Origin: Saposhnikovia divaricata
Lineage: Eukaryota; Streptophyta; Magnoliopsida; Apiales; Apiaceae
Direction: 5' to 3'
Assembly: GCA_036435485.1 (NCBI GenBank)
Contig: CM071598.1
Location: 105,274,501 to 105,338,500, forward strand
DNA: 64,000 bases
Shown here piece by piece: positions 23,784-38,530 of this stretch (its first letter is position 1; every line of letters begins with the position of its first letter). Below the pieces are notes generated by a model. It was given only the letters and a program-made list of their open reading frames with translations, searched no databases and was not told the origin of the DNA. Position numbers and translations under genes: made by a program.

Positions 23784-25097
23784 CACACTGTAACACCCCC
23801 AGATCCGGGGTCCGGGATTCGGTCGTTACGGTTTCCAATTCTGTCCACAACACTTGAACTTTCCTTAACATAAAATAAATTACATCTCTATGACCCAACA
23901 CAACAATGTAAAACACACCCGTTATAGTCCCAGAGATGAAATCAGAGTAACAATCAAATTTTTATTAATCATATTATGAGTTCTTACAATCCAAAAGAAT
24001 TTCAATATAAATACATACACTTTGCCATCCATTTACATAAGTCATACTAGACCATATACTTGGTACTGAAAGAATAAATATATCCTACCAATAGCTTCTT
24101 CTTCAGCTCTGGTAGTCTCATCGTCCTCGCCCGCGTCGAGTGCGCCTTGTGCGAGTCATCTGGTCTAGCTGTTGTTGTGATATAATAATAAAGCAAGGGT
24201 GAGCAATAGCCCACCAACAATAATATATAACTGAACGATAATATATAACAGTTCAAAAGTATCTTTCAAACCATATGCCATGCATTTACGGAAATGATGC
24301 CAGTATAATATGAACGATGAAGTTACAAGGTAGCTTAAAGTATTTGTTTGTAGAAATATCTGCTACATCAAAAGTAAGCGTGATATTCTCATTGTCATTA
24401 AAAAGAGGAACTTGCATGAAAAGATTGCAATTCCAGTTATGAATCCAGCTCTGCCAACAGTAATCATGTTGCAGGAAATAAATAAGTTTGGATGATGAAC
24501 CAATGATGGAGTATTCACCGCGCCCGCTGTTCCAATCTTGATGATCAGTCGAGATCGTACAGCTCAAATTAGATTACTACCGGTAGAAGGAAGAACTGAC
24601 GGCTTTACTTGTATACCGCTTTACTAGCTCTCCCCGGCCAACGGTTGGGCCAAAGGGGATGGACCGGCGCTACTCGGCCTCTTACACGACTCCTAGTTCA
24701 AATAGAATTCATGATTCTGAATGTAACGTTCGTCCCCCTTTCCCCAAGTATAATACTTGTTGATAAGACTCCACAAAGTAGTCGTATCTAGTTGGAAAGG
24801 AAAATTCACCAATAACTTCCAAGCTATTGCTTGGTAATGAATATCAACTTGTTCCAACCATCTTACCCCTCGAACGATGAGAAGGTAAACAACGACTTAA
24901 TAAGTCAATAGCACCCGAGTTGCGAGTGAATAGAATACTTTATGACCGGGAAGTCGACAAGATAAATATCATTTTCCAAGTAAGGTTCCCTTATTATTTG
25001 GGAGATAGACGCAAAGAAGAATGATGTCTGAGAACCTTTCTTGATATAAGATTAATAATAATATGACTCCGAAATATTTTCCGTAATAATCGAAGAA

Positions 25098-25790
25098 GAT
25101 AAACCTTATTGAGGTTATTCTAAGTAGGGAATAAATATTCAGAGAATATTTATTGAATTAAAAATATTTAAAGAATATTTAGGAATATGAAAGAATATCT
25201 TTAATCAGAGTATTTCTCAAAATAATCCTTGAAGAAATATCAGGAGAATATTTATTGAATAAATAAATATTTACACGAATATTCAAAATAATATTCATTA
25301 ATTAATAAGGAATTTAAATGAATATTCAAAAAGTAATATTCATTTAATGAATAATATTCAAAATGAATATCAAGTAATATTCATTTAGTAATCCGAGCTT
25401 TAAATGAATATTCGAGATAATATTCGATAAATAAATCAAGCTTCAGATGAATATTAGAATAATATTCATCAAGTAAGTAATATCTTAAATGAATATTCAA
25501 AAGTAATATTCATTTAATAAAATAATATTCTAAATGGATATTCAAATAATATTCATTTAGTAGTCCAATCTTTAGAAGAATATTCGGAATAATAATCGAT
25601 AATCTATTCGACTTTGAATGAATATTGAAAAATATTATTCGTCGAATGGTTACGTTCAAATAATTATTTGAAGTAAGGATCGTTAAATAAATAATCCCGA
25701 ACGAATATTCAAATAATATTCGTCGCCCAAATAATGGAAAATATTTACTTAAATATTTTCCTCCGAGATAATCTCGATATATCAAGAAAT
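25098..25790. repeat. Hairpin-rich AT array in LTR (copy 1)
   Basis: Dozens of AATATT/GAATATTC motifs in alternating orientation form local inverted repeats. The best is a 13-bp perfect stem, 25485-25497 with 25505-25517, around a 7-base loop. The partner array is at about 35430-36143 in the other LTR. Confidence 0.8.
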
Positions 25791-28139
25791 ATTGACTCCC
25801 GGTCTATATTTGACGAATAAGATGTATACGCCCTTCTATGAGAGTCTTACAATAACCGGCTTATAATTGATACGTTAGTTATCTAATTTATAAGCCAATA
25901 AACAATCAGGGAACAAGCATAACGATATAACTTGAAAGTAGGCATGCATGCTATGGCATATGTATAACAGAAAACATATATATATATATACTCAATCACA
26001 ACAACAGCCTAAAAGAAGGGAATTGAAACTTGCCTGGTAGTCGAGTACGGTAAGGGGTAGTGGTAGCGGGTCCCGGGTCAGCTTGGTGATCTATAAATAG
26101 CCAAGGCATTCGGGATTAATCACTTAACATCTTAAAAGTTAAGTTATACTTAAATCAAAACACGTTCTCGAGTTATCTCGTTATAGCCCTTTTTGTGGAT
26201 TCCTTTTATCATTGATCCGACCCGACATTCGTTCGTTAATACGACATGTCACTGTACTTACACTTGGGACATACTTAAGTCATACAAGTTCTAAATTCGA
26301 TCGTTACGAACCAATATTATACTCCGAGTTTTATCGCCCGTTTTCTAAGTGTTTTACCGAAGTTATAATAGAGTCGTCTTTTAGGGGTTCGTTCGCGTTT
26401 AACCTCGACTCGAATATTTTTAATAAATCGAAAAACAATCCTTTTGACATACGGTTTTCTTTCACACCTTTCTTTTTACCTCTAGTATTTATTTACCAAG
26501 ATTCGTCATGATTTCACATATTTTACGAGGATTCAATTTCAGTTACGAACTTTCGTTTACGGATTCGAACTACTTTTAGTAAATCGGACATAAATCCTAA
26601 ACCGTAACTCTGTTTGATTCGATTCTTTTTCCAAAATGATCTACGACTCAAGATCTACAAGGGCATGTTAGATACTTGTCCAGTTTCAGCCATTAGACCT
26701 ACTGTGATGCACGGTTTTCAATGATTAATGAAATTTCTGCATTATAACGGCTATAATACGAACGTTCCAAAAATCGCAATCAACAACCCAAGCCACACCG
26801 GGCATCAATACAACTTATACACCTAATAATCATCTCACAAGTCCAGAAGCTACTGATCTTAGCATCAAAATCATCATGCATCTTAAATCATATAACTAAT
26901 TACATAATCATGCTTATAATTATCACTATAATCATACCAAGCTAAATCCATCAAAAACATTCATAAATCTCAAATCAAATGCTAGGGTTTCAAGAGATCT
27001 ACCTTCCTTGGAGTATGATATAACCTTAATAAGCTTGGTATGGTCCTTGTCTAGCTTAATCAAACCTTAGATCATCCAAAGAAATCATGAAAACAAAGTT
27101 AGTTTCTAAGATCCACTATTCATCGTCAATCTTGTAAAAATCATATAAAATCAAAAACTAAGAGTTTGGTTCTAAAATTTTTACCACACCTTCTACTCTT
27201 CAAGGACTTTCTTTTGAGCTATAGAACACAAGAATCCAACCATGGGAGCTAGGGTTTTGAGCCCCATCTTTCTTCTGATCAGAACCTGGACAGTTTTGGT
27301 CCTCCAACTTTAAGCATGGATTTGACTAGGCTATACTACTTGGATTTCCATGAAATTTGGAATGAATCTTGCCCATGGAGTAGAGAAGCTATGGTTAAAA
27401 TTTGGTGATTTTATCATGGATAGAAATGGAGATATGAATTTTTTTCTTAAGCTTGGTTCTGCTGGGCAGTTTTTGGAGAAATGTGTTTTTGCTTGCTTTT
27501 TTCCTTTCTTCACCCTTTTGATCATAATATCTAGATATTATTGGATGTGTGTGGCTGGTGGCTCACCTTGGGGCTTGTGCAAAGAGTCTTGGAGAAGCTT
27601 GGTAGATATTTGTTTTGTTTCTTGTTTGATTTAAGTGATTTAAATCACTTAACTCCTAAATTGTTTTGATTTAATCCTTGATTAAATAATTTAATCCACT
27701 CGATATAATTCTCTTGATGATCATATAGGATATTTAATCTTGTCACAATCTTGATCCTTAATCCCTGATTCGTTCGCTTAATTGCTTAATCTCATTGTAA
27801 AGTTTCAGCGGTTTCTAGAACGCTTGATTCACTGTCTCAGTGGTTTTCGTTCTAATTTCTAAAATCAAATATAATAAAATTCCAAAATATCAAATCCTCA
27901 AAGTTAATATCTCAATTCTTGGATTATAATAATATATAATCCACTGTCCGGTCAAATATTATATCGAAAAAGAATTTGGAATTTCTGAATTCCGATCGTC
28001 TCTGCATTCACTTATTTCCTCCGCGTATTACTAATATGACTTCGAAACATCCATATCACGTCCCATACATAGGGTGGCGTGAAAAGTTTTCCAACTTACA
28101 AAATCCACTATTCATCCACCGAATTACTATTCACATACA

Positions 28140-28259
28140 GGAAACACTATGCACGTATGGGAAATACTATGCACGTACGGGAAACACTATGCACGTATGG
28201 GAAACACTATGCACGTACGGGAAACACTATGCACGTACAGGAAAAACTATGCACGTACT
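28140..28259. repeat. 20-bp tandem repeat x6 in LTR (copy 1)
   Basis: Six head-to-tail units of the form GGAAACACTATGCACGTATG, differing at one to four positions. In element orientation they lie about 230-350 bp inside the LTR start, that is in U3, where enhancer repeats are usual. Confidence 0.93.
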
Positions 28260-28486
28260 CATTTCCCTTCAAGGATCCATTAGCTTCTTCCTGGACGGTA
28301 GATTATTCTTATCTAGGTCCTCAACCATCGAATTACTCTATTCTGACAATATACCAATGCATCAGGATTATTGTCCAAAGCAATATCCATTCATTACAAT
28401 CATTGTTCTTTGAAACCACCATTCATTAGTGCTCTTTAACCACAATAAGAAAAGTTTTAATTCTACCCAAAATTTGGGTTATTACA

Positions 28487-28499
28487 GTCTCCCCTCCTT
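28487..28499 (-). other. Polypurine tract of element B
   Basis: Minus-strand AAGGAGGGGAGAC directly before the LTR start. It differs from the family-A tract by one base. Confidence 0.9.
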
Positions 28500-31400
28500 A
28501 AAAGGATTCCGTCCTCGGAATCAGTTTAGGAATAACTGGGGTTACTTCTATCCCATTGTACTTTCTATTTCTCAGGTGGATTCTTCCACTTCTTGATTTT
28601 CTTCAAATCTCTCACTAGCTTGACAACCTTATCTCTTAGCGCTTGCTCTTTTCTATTCATAATTTCCACAGGTTGTCCTTCGTAGTTCAGATTTGATTAT
28701 GTATATCTATCTGCTCGTACTCTGTCATATGCCGGGCATCTATAGTATACTGATGAGGCACATACGCATGAACCATGTTATGACCATTTTACTGGTTTGG
28801 GTGGCTCATAGGCCACCTTCCTGACGCGTTTAAACTCTCAGATGGCCCAATGAATCTTGGGCTAAACTTCCTTTCATTCTAATCTTGTTAATTCCTTCCA
28901 CGAGGATACCTTTTCTTATTACAAATCTCGAACCTTATATTCTCTATCTTGTTTGCACAGAAATACATCAACAAAAACTTGCTTGTCAGAATCCTCTATT
29001 AATTCTAGATATTTCCCAATTCCATTGTATAAATGTCAACTCTATTGTCGACGGGGTACTCCGTATTGAAACTAGTTCGAGTATTCTAACAATCGATTCG
29101 AGTAACTCTTGATGTCTAGCAACGAGCTCGTCGGCCATCACTGTTTTGGCCTCGCTATCTCATTGTTAACTACTATCACCCCCGGTGTTCAAACCTCTTC
29201 TTTAATCATCTCACATAATGCCAATCTACCTCCTGTGTTCATTCAATCATTCTCTATTATCTCATCTCATCTCCTTTCTGAAAGAAAGGCGAATCTCTTG
29301 GGGAATTTGTTTGCGGGGAATGTTGTCTGGTTCGAGGACTCTTAATCCTTTTATCACAAATCATAATCTTCATATACACACAAGCACACATATTTTTAGA
29401 TCTGATAGGTCTGAAAGTCGATCATGTTTGATCCTTTTTGATTTCGCACCTTTCCTTCATATATACGATGTTTCGATATATTTAGGGCGAAAACTATCTC
29501 AAATAACTCACAGCCAATTAATTAAATTCCAAAAAGTTGTAGGTGCAATAGTCAACCCAAAATGACATCACTTACAATTTCATAGTGTCTATACCTAGTG
29601 CGATTCACAATCTTGGGTATATCCTCGATTTTTAACTTCCAACCGGTGATGTCCCATTTCCTAATAAGTTTGGAAAATACACAGCGTCCCTGTGCTGCTC
29701 AGACAATCTTCTACAACAGTACCTATAATCAATGTTGACTCATTCAACTCTCGAGGTTCGATGCACAATCTTGTGCTAACATATTTCTTTCTTACAACAC
29801 ACCGGTTCCTCACGGTGGCACACTGAGTCTCATCGCACTCTTATTCAACAATCCTCGCATCTGAGTTGATAATTCTTTTATTCCTACTGGGCTAACGGGA
29901 AATGCAGCACTAGGCTCTGAACACTCGATATTCATTATTATGTCATCCAAATCGATATCTGGTAGCTTATTAAAACCTTGTACAACCTCCCAAAATCATT
30001 ATAATTATACTTGGTGTCTTTTTCCTCGGGGTCAACCATATGAGCTAATCAAGCCTCATATCTCTGGCGTCATAATCTCTTAGTCTGAACTAGATTCTAA
30101 AATCTCTGATTGCGTCTTTATCCTTAAATTATTTCCCTCATAATCAATTTGGTTCCATTGGGTATCAACTAATCCATCATTATTATAATATCAATTTCTC
30201 CCTAACTCGAAAGGAATCAAATCTCTCGATCGAGTGGTACCCTGGGTAGGTTATCTGGAAATCACTATTCCTTGTCCATAAGGAACACTTCCTGAACTTG
30301 ATGTAGATATTACATGAAGTAGATAAAATTGCAGAAGAGTTTCAAGCATCGCAGCTATGTCAGGTTGATGAAACTATCACTCATGCAGCTTCCATAAAAG
30401 ACTGGAAACTTAACGGTTTACTTCGTCAATTTTGTATCATGGTCCTGGTTTGCCTCAAAACGGGACCTTCTAAGGTACGTAATATGCTTAAGACTCCATC
30501 ACGAATTGAATCTTTACTTAAACTATTATTACCTTCGATTCTTGCACAATCATCAAAAGGAATGTAACTTCCTCCACTCCGATATGACCTTCAAGGTCTT
30601 TCCAAATATCATTTTGTTTCTTCGGTATGAACATTTGTAATTATTCCTTTATACTTAGACTGTCGGCCACCTCATTGGCCTTTCCTGATAATAATAATTT
30701 CTGGTAATCCTTGTTCTCTGGATATATTCCAATTCAAACTTTTCTACCTCATTCCCATCACTGTTGGGTGAAAGCATTCTCCCTTAAGCTCTGCTGATGG
30801 AGAAAAATATATTTATCAGTTTTTTTCCATAAGTCATTGCTTCCACCTACCCGTGGGAACTTTATCACGTTTATTCCCAATCCTACTTAGGATACTTCTT
30901 TTCTTAGTTCTTTCCTTATCTTAGGATAATCTCAGCCTTTATAGGTTCAATCCATACTTCCTCAGGGTTTCATACATGCCTCATCTGACATTATCGTTAC
31001 TATGTCATACATTCCTTACCAAACTTCCATTTTGAAGTTCGAAATATTACTTTTTTTTTCCTTGTAAGGTTTCATAGGTCATCCTCATCATTCCTCCTGT
31101 ATTTTCTGGGTACAGGGTATATCAAAATGTCATTGATCAATACTCTAATAATTCTATCTATGTTCTTTCCAGAACTCTTTTTAATAATCCTTACCGATCA
31201 TTGTTGCCTTAGCAAGTCCAACTAATATCATCTGAATTCATAATGTCGTTATTAGGGTTAATTCCATCCCTTGTGCATTCCCCAGGGTTTGTCTTAATTT
31301 ATTGATATCCTATCCTTAATTCAACTGCCAAGGAATTCTTGCATCCTATACTTGGCAATCAAATCATGTATCCTTAATAAGGGTCTCTTTTCAATCATTC

Positions 31401-34124
31401 TCATTTGATAATCGATCGGTGGCTTAATGCTAACCTCTTCTTTCAGATAGTTGTCAGCCTATTTGACCTTCCAAAAGACAACGTATGTCTATCTGCTCTC
31501 TTACAGAACTTGGTAATGGTAGCAAGGATGTTCTGGAAGATATTGATCGAGTTCAACGTGAATCTCTTAGTACTTATCGTTTTTCTCAAAGGTACTTGCC
31601 TTAGACAAAATTTCTACAGCATACTGATCCATCTCTAACCATTTCTATACTCTCTTCACAAACCTTCATTGTTTACTTCCTTGGTCATAATATATTCATG
31701 GTATTTATAATACCCTAACATCATACATCTCAAGTCATTATACTTCCATTTTTACTCGTAATCTTGGGCAATCATATACACATGAATCACTTTAGTACGG
31801 GTGACCCCATTCCAAAAAGTCTAGTAAATTCCCAATCCAAACATGGGTTGCAAAGGGTTCAGTAGAAGATTCCTACGATCTCATTAATATTTCCTTTATA
31901 TCAAAAGCCCTTGCAGTCGGCGCTTACTTAGAAGCAACCCTGCTTTGTCCTTTCATTGCTGGTCTAGTCACTTGATAATCCTTTGTGACTTGGCCTCAAC
32001 TGACCACACTAAAATAAAAATATATGGTTTTAGGGGTTGGATAATTAGCATTACTTTTCTAGCAATTGCTGGCATAGTGCCTTCTACTTTGATACCTTTC
32101 TACCTTTCCAAAACTTTACTCCATATAGGTCTTAATCGACTTCTCGGCACCGTCTCCGGTCACCTTTCCTCCTCTTTTATCTTTTCAACTATTCTTATCA
32201 ATCCCACGTGCCACGCAAGCTTACCATTCATGGTATAACAGTCTTTTCACTTAAGTCAATCCCGGAGTTTCTCAGTCCGGCCGGTTTCTTACTTACATTT
32301 CCTGTTTTTGTCCAATCTCACTTCATCATTGTATTTCTACAATCAATCGCGATAACCGGGGTCTATCCACCAACCCATATAGCGGTTACTTTACCCAATT
32401 CACGGGGTTGGCCCCAGTTTCTACTATCTTCCATGATGTTCTCTGATAATCAGAAAGACAAGGTTTGCCAAAATTCGTTGAATTTCTTTCCAGAATCAAG
32501 GAAATTTTGGTCAATCTATCCAACCACTGGTAACACTATGAAGATCGATTTCGAAACCTAGAGAATAGTTCTATGAGCATCCAAGCAGGTAGAATCATAA
32601 GCAGTTATAATAACGGAATTATTGACATAAAGTTGGAAGTTTAACCACTAGAAAGGAACCAAATATATATATATCCCATAGAAGGGAAATCAAAAGTTTC
32701 AAACTGAAACATGCCACCTCTTCCTGATACATATACATCTTAGTTGTCGATAATATCAAATGTCAGTCTTCCTAACCACAGGTTTCAGAAGGAACACTAC
32801 CGTCGGAGTTAGTCGTTTCATAAAAATTGGCACTACTAGGGCCATCCTAGTCTGGTGTACCGTGCTGTTCGAATGCATCCGCAATTACTCTGCCGTGCTG
32901 CATAAGCACACCACCTAAACCTGTATGAGATGCATCATAGTGTATCATAAAGTCTTCCTTCTCCCGTTAGGCAACACCAACGCCGGGTCGTTACCAATTT
33001 CATCTTAAAACATTCTCTATTACCTCTTAACCACTAATCGCATTACTTAATCCATTTGCAATTCAGTGTCAGAATAAACTTAAGGTAACTACTATAATCT
33101 ATTTGGGGAAAAGAAAGAATTTAATATTTTTCTGAATCACATGCATCTAACGTTCCTGATTCACCATTTTACTGAGTTAAAAATAAACTTATACTTAGTA
33201 CCTGATAGTAGTCATATTACAAGTTTATCATAGACCCACTGGTCTTTTCCTCTGGTAGTTTCTGAGATCATCGTCTCGCTTACTACTTTATATAACTTTA
33301 TCCAATCAGGCCCTCACTTTCCACTATCTTTACTTTCAAAGCTGGTTCATTCATAATATGGACATTTCGCTGAATAAAACCACTTCAACAATCTCAATTT
33401 TCATAAAATATAACCCATGAAATCCACCTTCTCATGGCGAATTACCATTGAGAATATTCACACTAATCCATTTATCCGATAATATGGCACTTGTTGCCTC
33501 TATCTCAACTGCTCCTGGGTGCTCCCCGTCCTACATCGACGTCTTTGATAATCATGCCTCATTCTAACTTCTTTCTCATTAATATGAAAGTCTCTAAGGA
33601 TCTTTATCTATCCCCATATAAGACCTCAAGTAATCCTTCCAATCTGTCTTAATTGCTGGTACTACCTCTCGTAGTCCGGCTATAAACCCAACATAAAAGT
33701 TCAATTCTCTTAATAATATCTCAGTTCTTTGTGCTCACTTCTCTGAGCACTATAATCTTAACTCTCGCTATCCCTCTGGCTACAGCCCTCATTTCCTTGG
33801 AGTAAACCCCTCATCCTCAATAGGATTCTCCTCTGCTGGAACCTCTCTCGAGTCCTCAATAGGGTACTCTATCGAATTCACAATCCGATCGTCAGCATAT
33901 AATAAAACATCATCATGCTGCTGCTCGTACGCCTCAAGGTCTGTCGCCTTACTAGTCGATACGAGAACGAGCTAAGTTACTATCATGATACTTAAGAGTT
34001 CCCATAAGGGTTTTATATGTCAGTACTACTTGAAGTAGTCCGACTATGAACTTGGCAAGAGTTCTTATTATCTTAGTGAGTTCATTGTTTTAACGTCGCA
34101 TCATCTCTGGGGTTTATAACTTAC
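28500..34124 (-). pseudogene. Dead gag-pol interior of element B
   Basis: 5.6 kb with no frame longer than about 120 codons on either strand. On the minus strand near 28550-28690 a degraded integrase tail can be read (QPVEIMNRKEQALRDKVVKL), which mirrors family A. Beyond that, decay by indels and stops is too strong for me to place reverse transcriptase or gag with confidence. The contrast with the near-identical LTRs is notable. Confidence 0.7.
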
Positions 34125-34136
34125 GCTCTGATACCA
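34125..34136 (-). other. Primer-binding site (tRNA-iMet type) of element B
   Basis: GCTCTGATACCA on the plus strand, i.e. TGGTATCAGAGC on the minus strand, four bases from the LTR end at 34141. Confidence 0.93.
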
Positions 34137-35429
34137 CTTCTGTAACACCCCCAGATCTGGGGTCCGGGATTCGGTCGTTACGGTTTCCAATTCTGTCCAC
34201 AACACTTGAACTTTCCTTAACATAAAATAAATTACATCTCTATGACCCAACACAACAATGTAAAACACACCCGTTATAGTCCCAGAGATGAAATCAGAGT
34301 AACAATCAAATTTTTATTAATCACATTATGAGTTCTTACAATCCAAAAGAATTTCAATATAAATACATACTCTTTGCCATCCATTTACATAAGTCATACT
34401 AGACCATATACTTGGTACTGAAAGAATAAATATATCCTACCAATAGCTTCTTCTTCAGCTCTGGTAGTCTCATCGTCCTCGCCCGCGTCGAGTGCGCCTT
34501 GTGCGAGTCATCTGGTCTAGCTGTTGTTGTGATATAATAATAAAGCAAGGGTGAGCAATAGCCCACCAACAATAATATATAACTGAACGATAATATATAA
34601 CAGTTCAAAAGTATCTTTCAAACCATATGCCATGCATTTACGGAAATGATGCCAGTATAATATGAACGATGAAGTTACAAGGTAACTTAAAGTATTTATT
34701 TGTAGAAATATCTGCTACATCAAAAGTAAGCGTGATATTCTCATTGTCATTAAAAAGAGGAACTTGCATGAAAAGATTGCAATTCCAATTATGAACACTT
34801 TTCCAGCTCTGCCAACAGTAATCATGTTGCAGGAAATAAATAAGTTTGGATGATGAACCAATGATGGAGTATTCACCGCGCCCGCTGTTCCAATCTTGAT
34901 GATAAGTCGAGATCGTACAGTTCAAATTAGATTTACTACCGGTAGAAGGAAGAACTGACGGCTTTACTTGTATACCGCTTTACTAGCTCTCCCCGGCCAA
35001 CGGTTGGGCCAAAGGGGATGGACCGGCGCTACTCGGCCTCTTACACGACTCCTAGTTCAAATAGAATTCATGATTCTGAATGTAACGTTCGTCCCCCTTT
35101 CCCCAAGTATAATACTTGTTGATAAGACTCCACAAAGTAGTCGTATCTAGTTGGAAAGGAAAATTCACCAATAACTTCCAAGCTATTGCTTGGTAATGAA
35201 TATCAACTTGTTCCAACCATCTTACTCCTCGAAAGATGAGAAGGTAAACAACGACTTAATAAGTCAATAGCACCCGAGTTGCGAGTGAAGAGAATACTTT
35301 ATGACCGGGAAGTCGACAAGATAAATATCATTTTCCAAGTAAGGTTCCCTTATTATTAGGGAGATAGACGCAAAGAAGAATGATGTCTGAGAACCTTTCT
35401 TGATATAAGATTTATATGACTCCGAAATA

Positions 35430-36143
35430 TTTTCCGTAATAATCGAAGAAGATAAACCTTATTGAGGTTATTCTAAGTAGGGAATAAATATTCAGAGAAT
35501 ATTTATTGAATTAAAAATATTTAAAGAATATTTAGGAATATGAAAGAATAACTTTAATCAGAGTATTTCTCAAAATAATCCTTGAAGAAATATCAGGAGA
35601 ATATTTATTGAATAAATAAATATTTACACGAATATTCAAAATAATATTCATTAATTAATAAGCAATTTAAATGAATATTCAAAAAGTAATATTCATTTAA
35701 TGAATAATATTCTAAATGAATATCAAGTAATATTCATTTAGTAATCCGAGCTTTAAATGAATATTCGAGATAATATTCGATAAATAAATCAAGCTTCAGA
35801 TGAATATTAGAATAATATTCATCAAGTAAGTAATATCTTAAATGAATATTCAAAAGTAATATTCATTTAATAAAATAATATTCTAAATGGATATTCAAAT
35901 AATATTCATTTAGTAGTCCAATCTTTAGAAGAATATTCGGAATAATAATCAATAATCTATTCGACTTTGAATGAATATTGAAAAATATTATTCGTCGAAT
36001 GGTTACGTTCAAATAATTATTTGATGTAAGGATCGTTAAATAAATAATCCCGAACGAATATTCAAATAATATTCGTCGCCCAAATAATGGAAAATATTTA
36101 CTTAAATATTTTCCTCCGAGGTAATCTCGATATATCAAGAAAT
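35430..36143. repeat. Hairpin-rich AT array in LTR (copy 2)
   Basis: Same inverted AATATT-containing repeats as 25098-25790, with almost the same sequence. Confidence 0.8.
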
Positions 36144-36325
36144 ATTGACTCCCGGTCTATATTTGACGAATAAGATGTATACGCCCTTCTATGAGGGTCT
36201 TACAATAACCGGCTTATAATTGATACGTTAGTTACCTAATTTATAAGCCAATAAACAATCAGGAAACAAGCATAACGATATAACTTGAAAGTAGGCATGC
36301 ATGCTATGGCATATGTATAACAGAA

Positions 36326-36329
<4 letters not shown>

Positions 36330-36372
<43 letters not shown>

Positions 36373-36381
36373 ATATATATA
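36330..36381. repeat. (AT)n microsatellite
   Basis: About 50 bp of AT repeats with one TTT interruption. The partner LTR has only about 15 bp at 25977-25991. Confidence 0.95.
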
Positions 36382-38530
36382 TTGAATCACAACAACAGCC
36401 TAAAAGAAGGGAATTGAAACTTACCTGGTAGTCGAGTACGGTAAGGGGTAGTGGTAGCGGGTCCCGGGTCAGCTTGGTGATCTATAAATAGCCAAGGCAT
36501 TCGGGATTAATCACTTAACATCTTAAAAGTTAAGTTATACTTAAATCAAAACACGTTCTCGAGTTATCTCGTTATACCCCTTTTTGTGGATTCTTTTTAT
36601 CATTGATCCGACCCGACATTCGTTCGTTAATACGACATGTCACTGTACTTACACTTGGGACATACTTAAGTCATACAAGTTCTAAAGTCGATCGTTACGA
36701 ACCAATATTATACTCCGAGTTTTATCGCCCGTTTTCTAAGTGTTTTACCGAAGTTATAATAGAGTCGTCTTTTAGGGGTTCGTTCGCGTTTAACCTCGAC
36801 TCAAATATTTTTAATAAATCGAAAAACGATCCTTTTGACATACGGTTTTCTTTCACACCTTTCTTTTTACCTCTAGTATTTATTTACCAAGATTCGTCAT
36901 GACTTTACATATTTTACGAGGATTCAATTTCAGTTACGAACTTTCGTTTACGGATTCGAACTACTTTTAGTAAATCGGTCATAAATCCTAAACCGTAAGT
37001 CTGTTTGATTCGATTCTTTTTCCAAAATGATCTACGACTCAAGATCTACAAGGGCATGTTAGATACTTGTCCAGTTTCAGCCATTAGACCTACTGTGATG
37101 CACGGTTTTCAATGATTAACGAAATTTCGGCATTATAACGGCTATAATACGAACGTTCCAAATATCGCAATCAACAAGCCAAGCCATACCGGGCATCAAT
37201 ACAACTTATACACCTAATAATCATCTCACAAGTCCAGAAGCTACTGATCTTAGCATCAAAATCATCATGCATCTTAAATCATATAACTAATTACATAATC
37301 ATGCTTATAATTATCACTATAATCATACCAAGCTAAATCCATCAAAAACATTCATAAATCTCAAATCAAATGCTAGGGTTTCAAGAGATCTACCTTCCTT
37401 GGAGTATTATATAACCTTAATAAGCTTGGTATGGTCCTTGTCTAGCTTAATCAAACCTTAGATCATCCAAAGAAATCATGAAAACAAAGTTAGTTTCTAA
37501 GATCCACTATTCATCGTCAATCTTGTAAAAATCATATAAAATCAAAAACTAAGAGTTTGGTTCTAAAATTTTTACCACACCTTCTACTCTTCAAGGGCTT
37601 TCTTTTGAGCTATAGAACACAAGAATCCAACCATGGGAGCTAGGGTTTTGAGCCCCATCTTTCTTCTTATCAGAACCTGGACAGTTTTGGTCCTCCAACT
37701 TTAAGCATGGATTTGACTAGGCTATACTACTTGGATTTCCATGAAATTTGGAACGAATCTTGCCCATGGAGTAGAGAAGCTATGGTTAAAATTTGGTGAT
37801 TTTATCATGGATAGAAATGGAGATATGAATTTTTTTCTTAAGCTTGGTTCTGCTAGGCAGTTTTTGGAGAAATGTGTTTTTGCTTGCTTTTTTCCTTTCT
37901 TCACCCTTTTGATCATAATATCTAGATATTATTGGATGTGTGTGGCTGGTGGCTCACCTTGGGGCTTGTGCAAAGAGTCTTGGAGAAGCTTGGTAGATAT
38001 TTGTTTTGTTTCTTGTTTGATTTAAGTGATTTAAATCACTTAACTCCTAAATTGTTTTGATTTAATCCTTGATTAAATAATTTAATCCACTCGATATAAT
38101 TCTCTTGATGATCATATAGGATATTTAATCTTGTCACAATCTTGATCCTTAATCCCTGATTCGTTCGCTTAATTGCTTAATCTCATTGTAAAGTTTCAGC
38201 GGTTTCTAGAACGCTTGATTCACTATCTCAGTGGTTTTCGTTCTAATTTCTAAAATCAAATATAATAAAATTCCAAAATATCAAATCATCAAAGTTAATA
38301 TCTCAATTCTTGGATTATAATAATATATAATCCACTGTCCGGTCAAATATTATACCGAAAAAGAATTTGGAATTTCTGAATTCCGATCGTCTCTGCATTC
38401 ACTTATTTCCTCCGCGTATTACTAATATGACTTCGAAACATCCATATCACGTCCCATACATAGGGTGGCGTGAAAAGTTTTCTAACTTACAAAATCCACT
38501 ATTCATCCACCGAATTACTATTCACATACA

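Larger units (their letters stand above)
23789..28486 (-). repeat. 3' LTR of element B
   Basis: Read on the minus strand it starts TGTAATAACCCAAATTTTGG (28486 side) and ends GGGGGTGTTACA (23789 side). It aligns end to end with 34141-38877 with only scattered substitutions and short indels, for example a shorter AT run at 25977-25991 and an extra TAATAATAA near 25051. ORFs within (24047-24256, 24286-24567, 25510-25785, 26212-26511, 27350-27634, 27976-28413) recur in the other LTR but resemble no known protein. Confidence 0.93.

Noticed and set aside
28140..28259. CRISPR-like array of 20-bp repeats
   Set aside because: Units are head to tail with no spacers, in a plant retrotransposon LTR, and are mirrored in the partner LTR.
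24047..28429. ORFs repeated in both LTRs of element B (for example 24286-24567, 27350-27634, 27976-28413)
   Set aside because: Their duplication only reflects the LTR pair. They show no known domain and the two copies do not favour silent changes as far as I can see.
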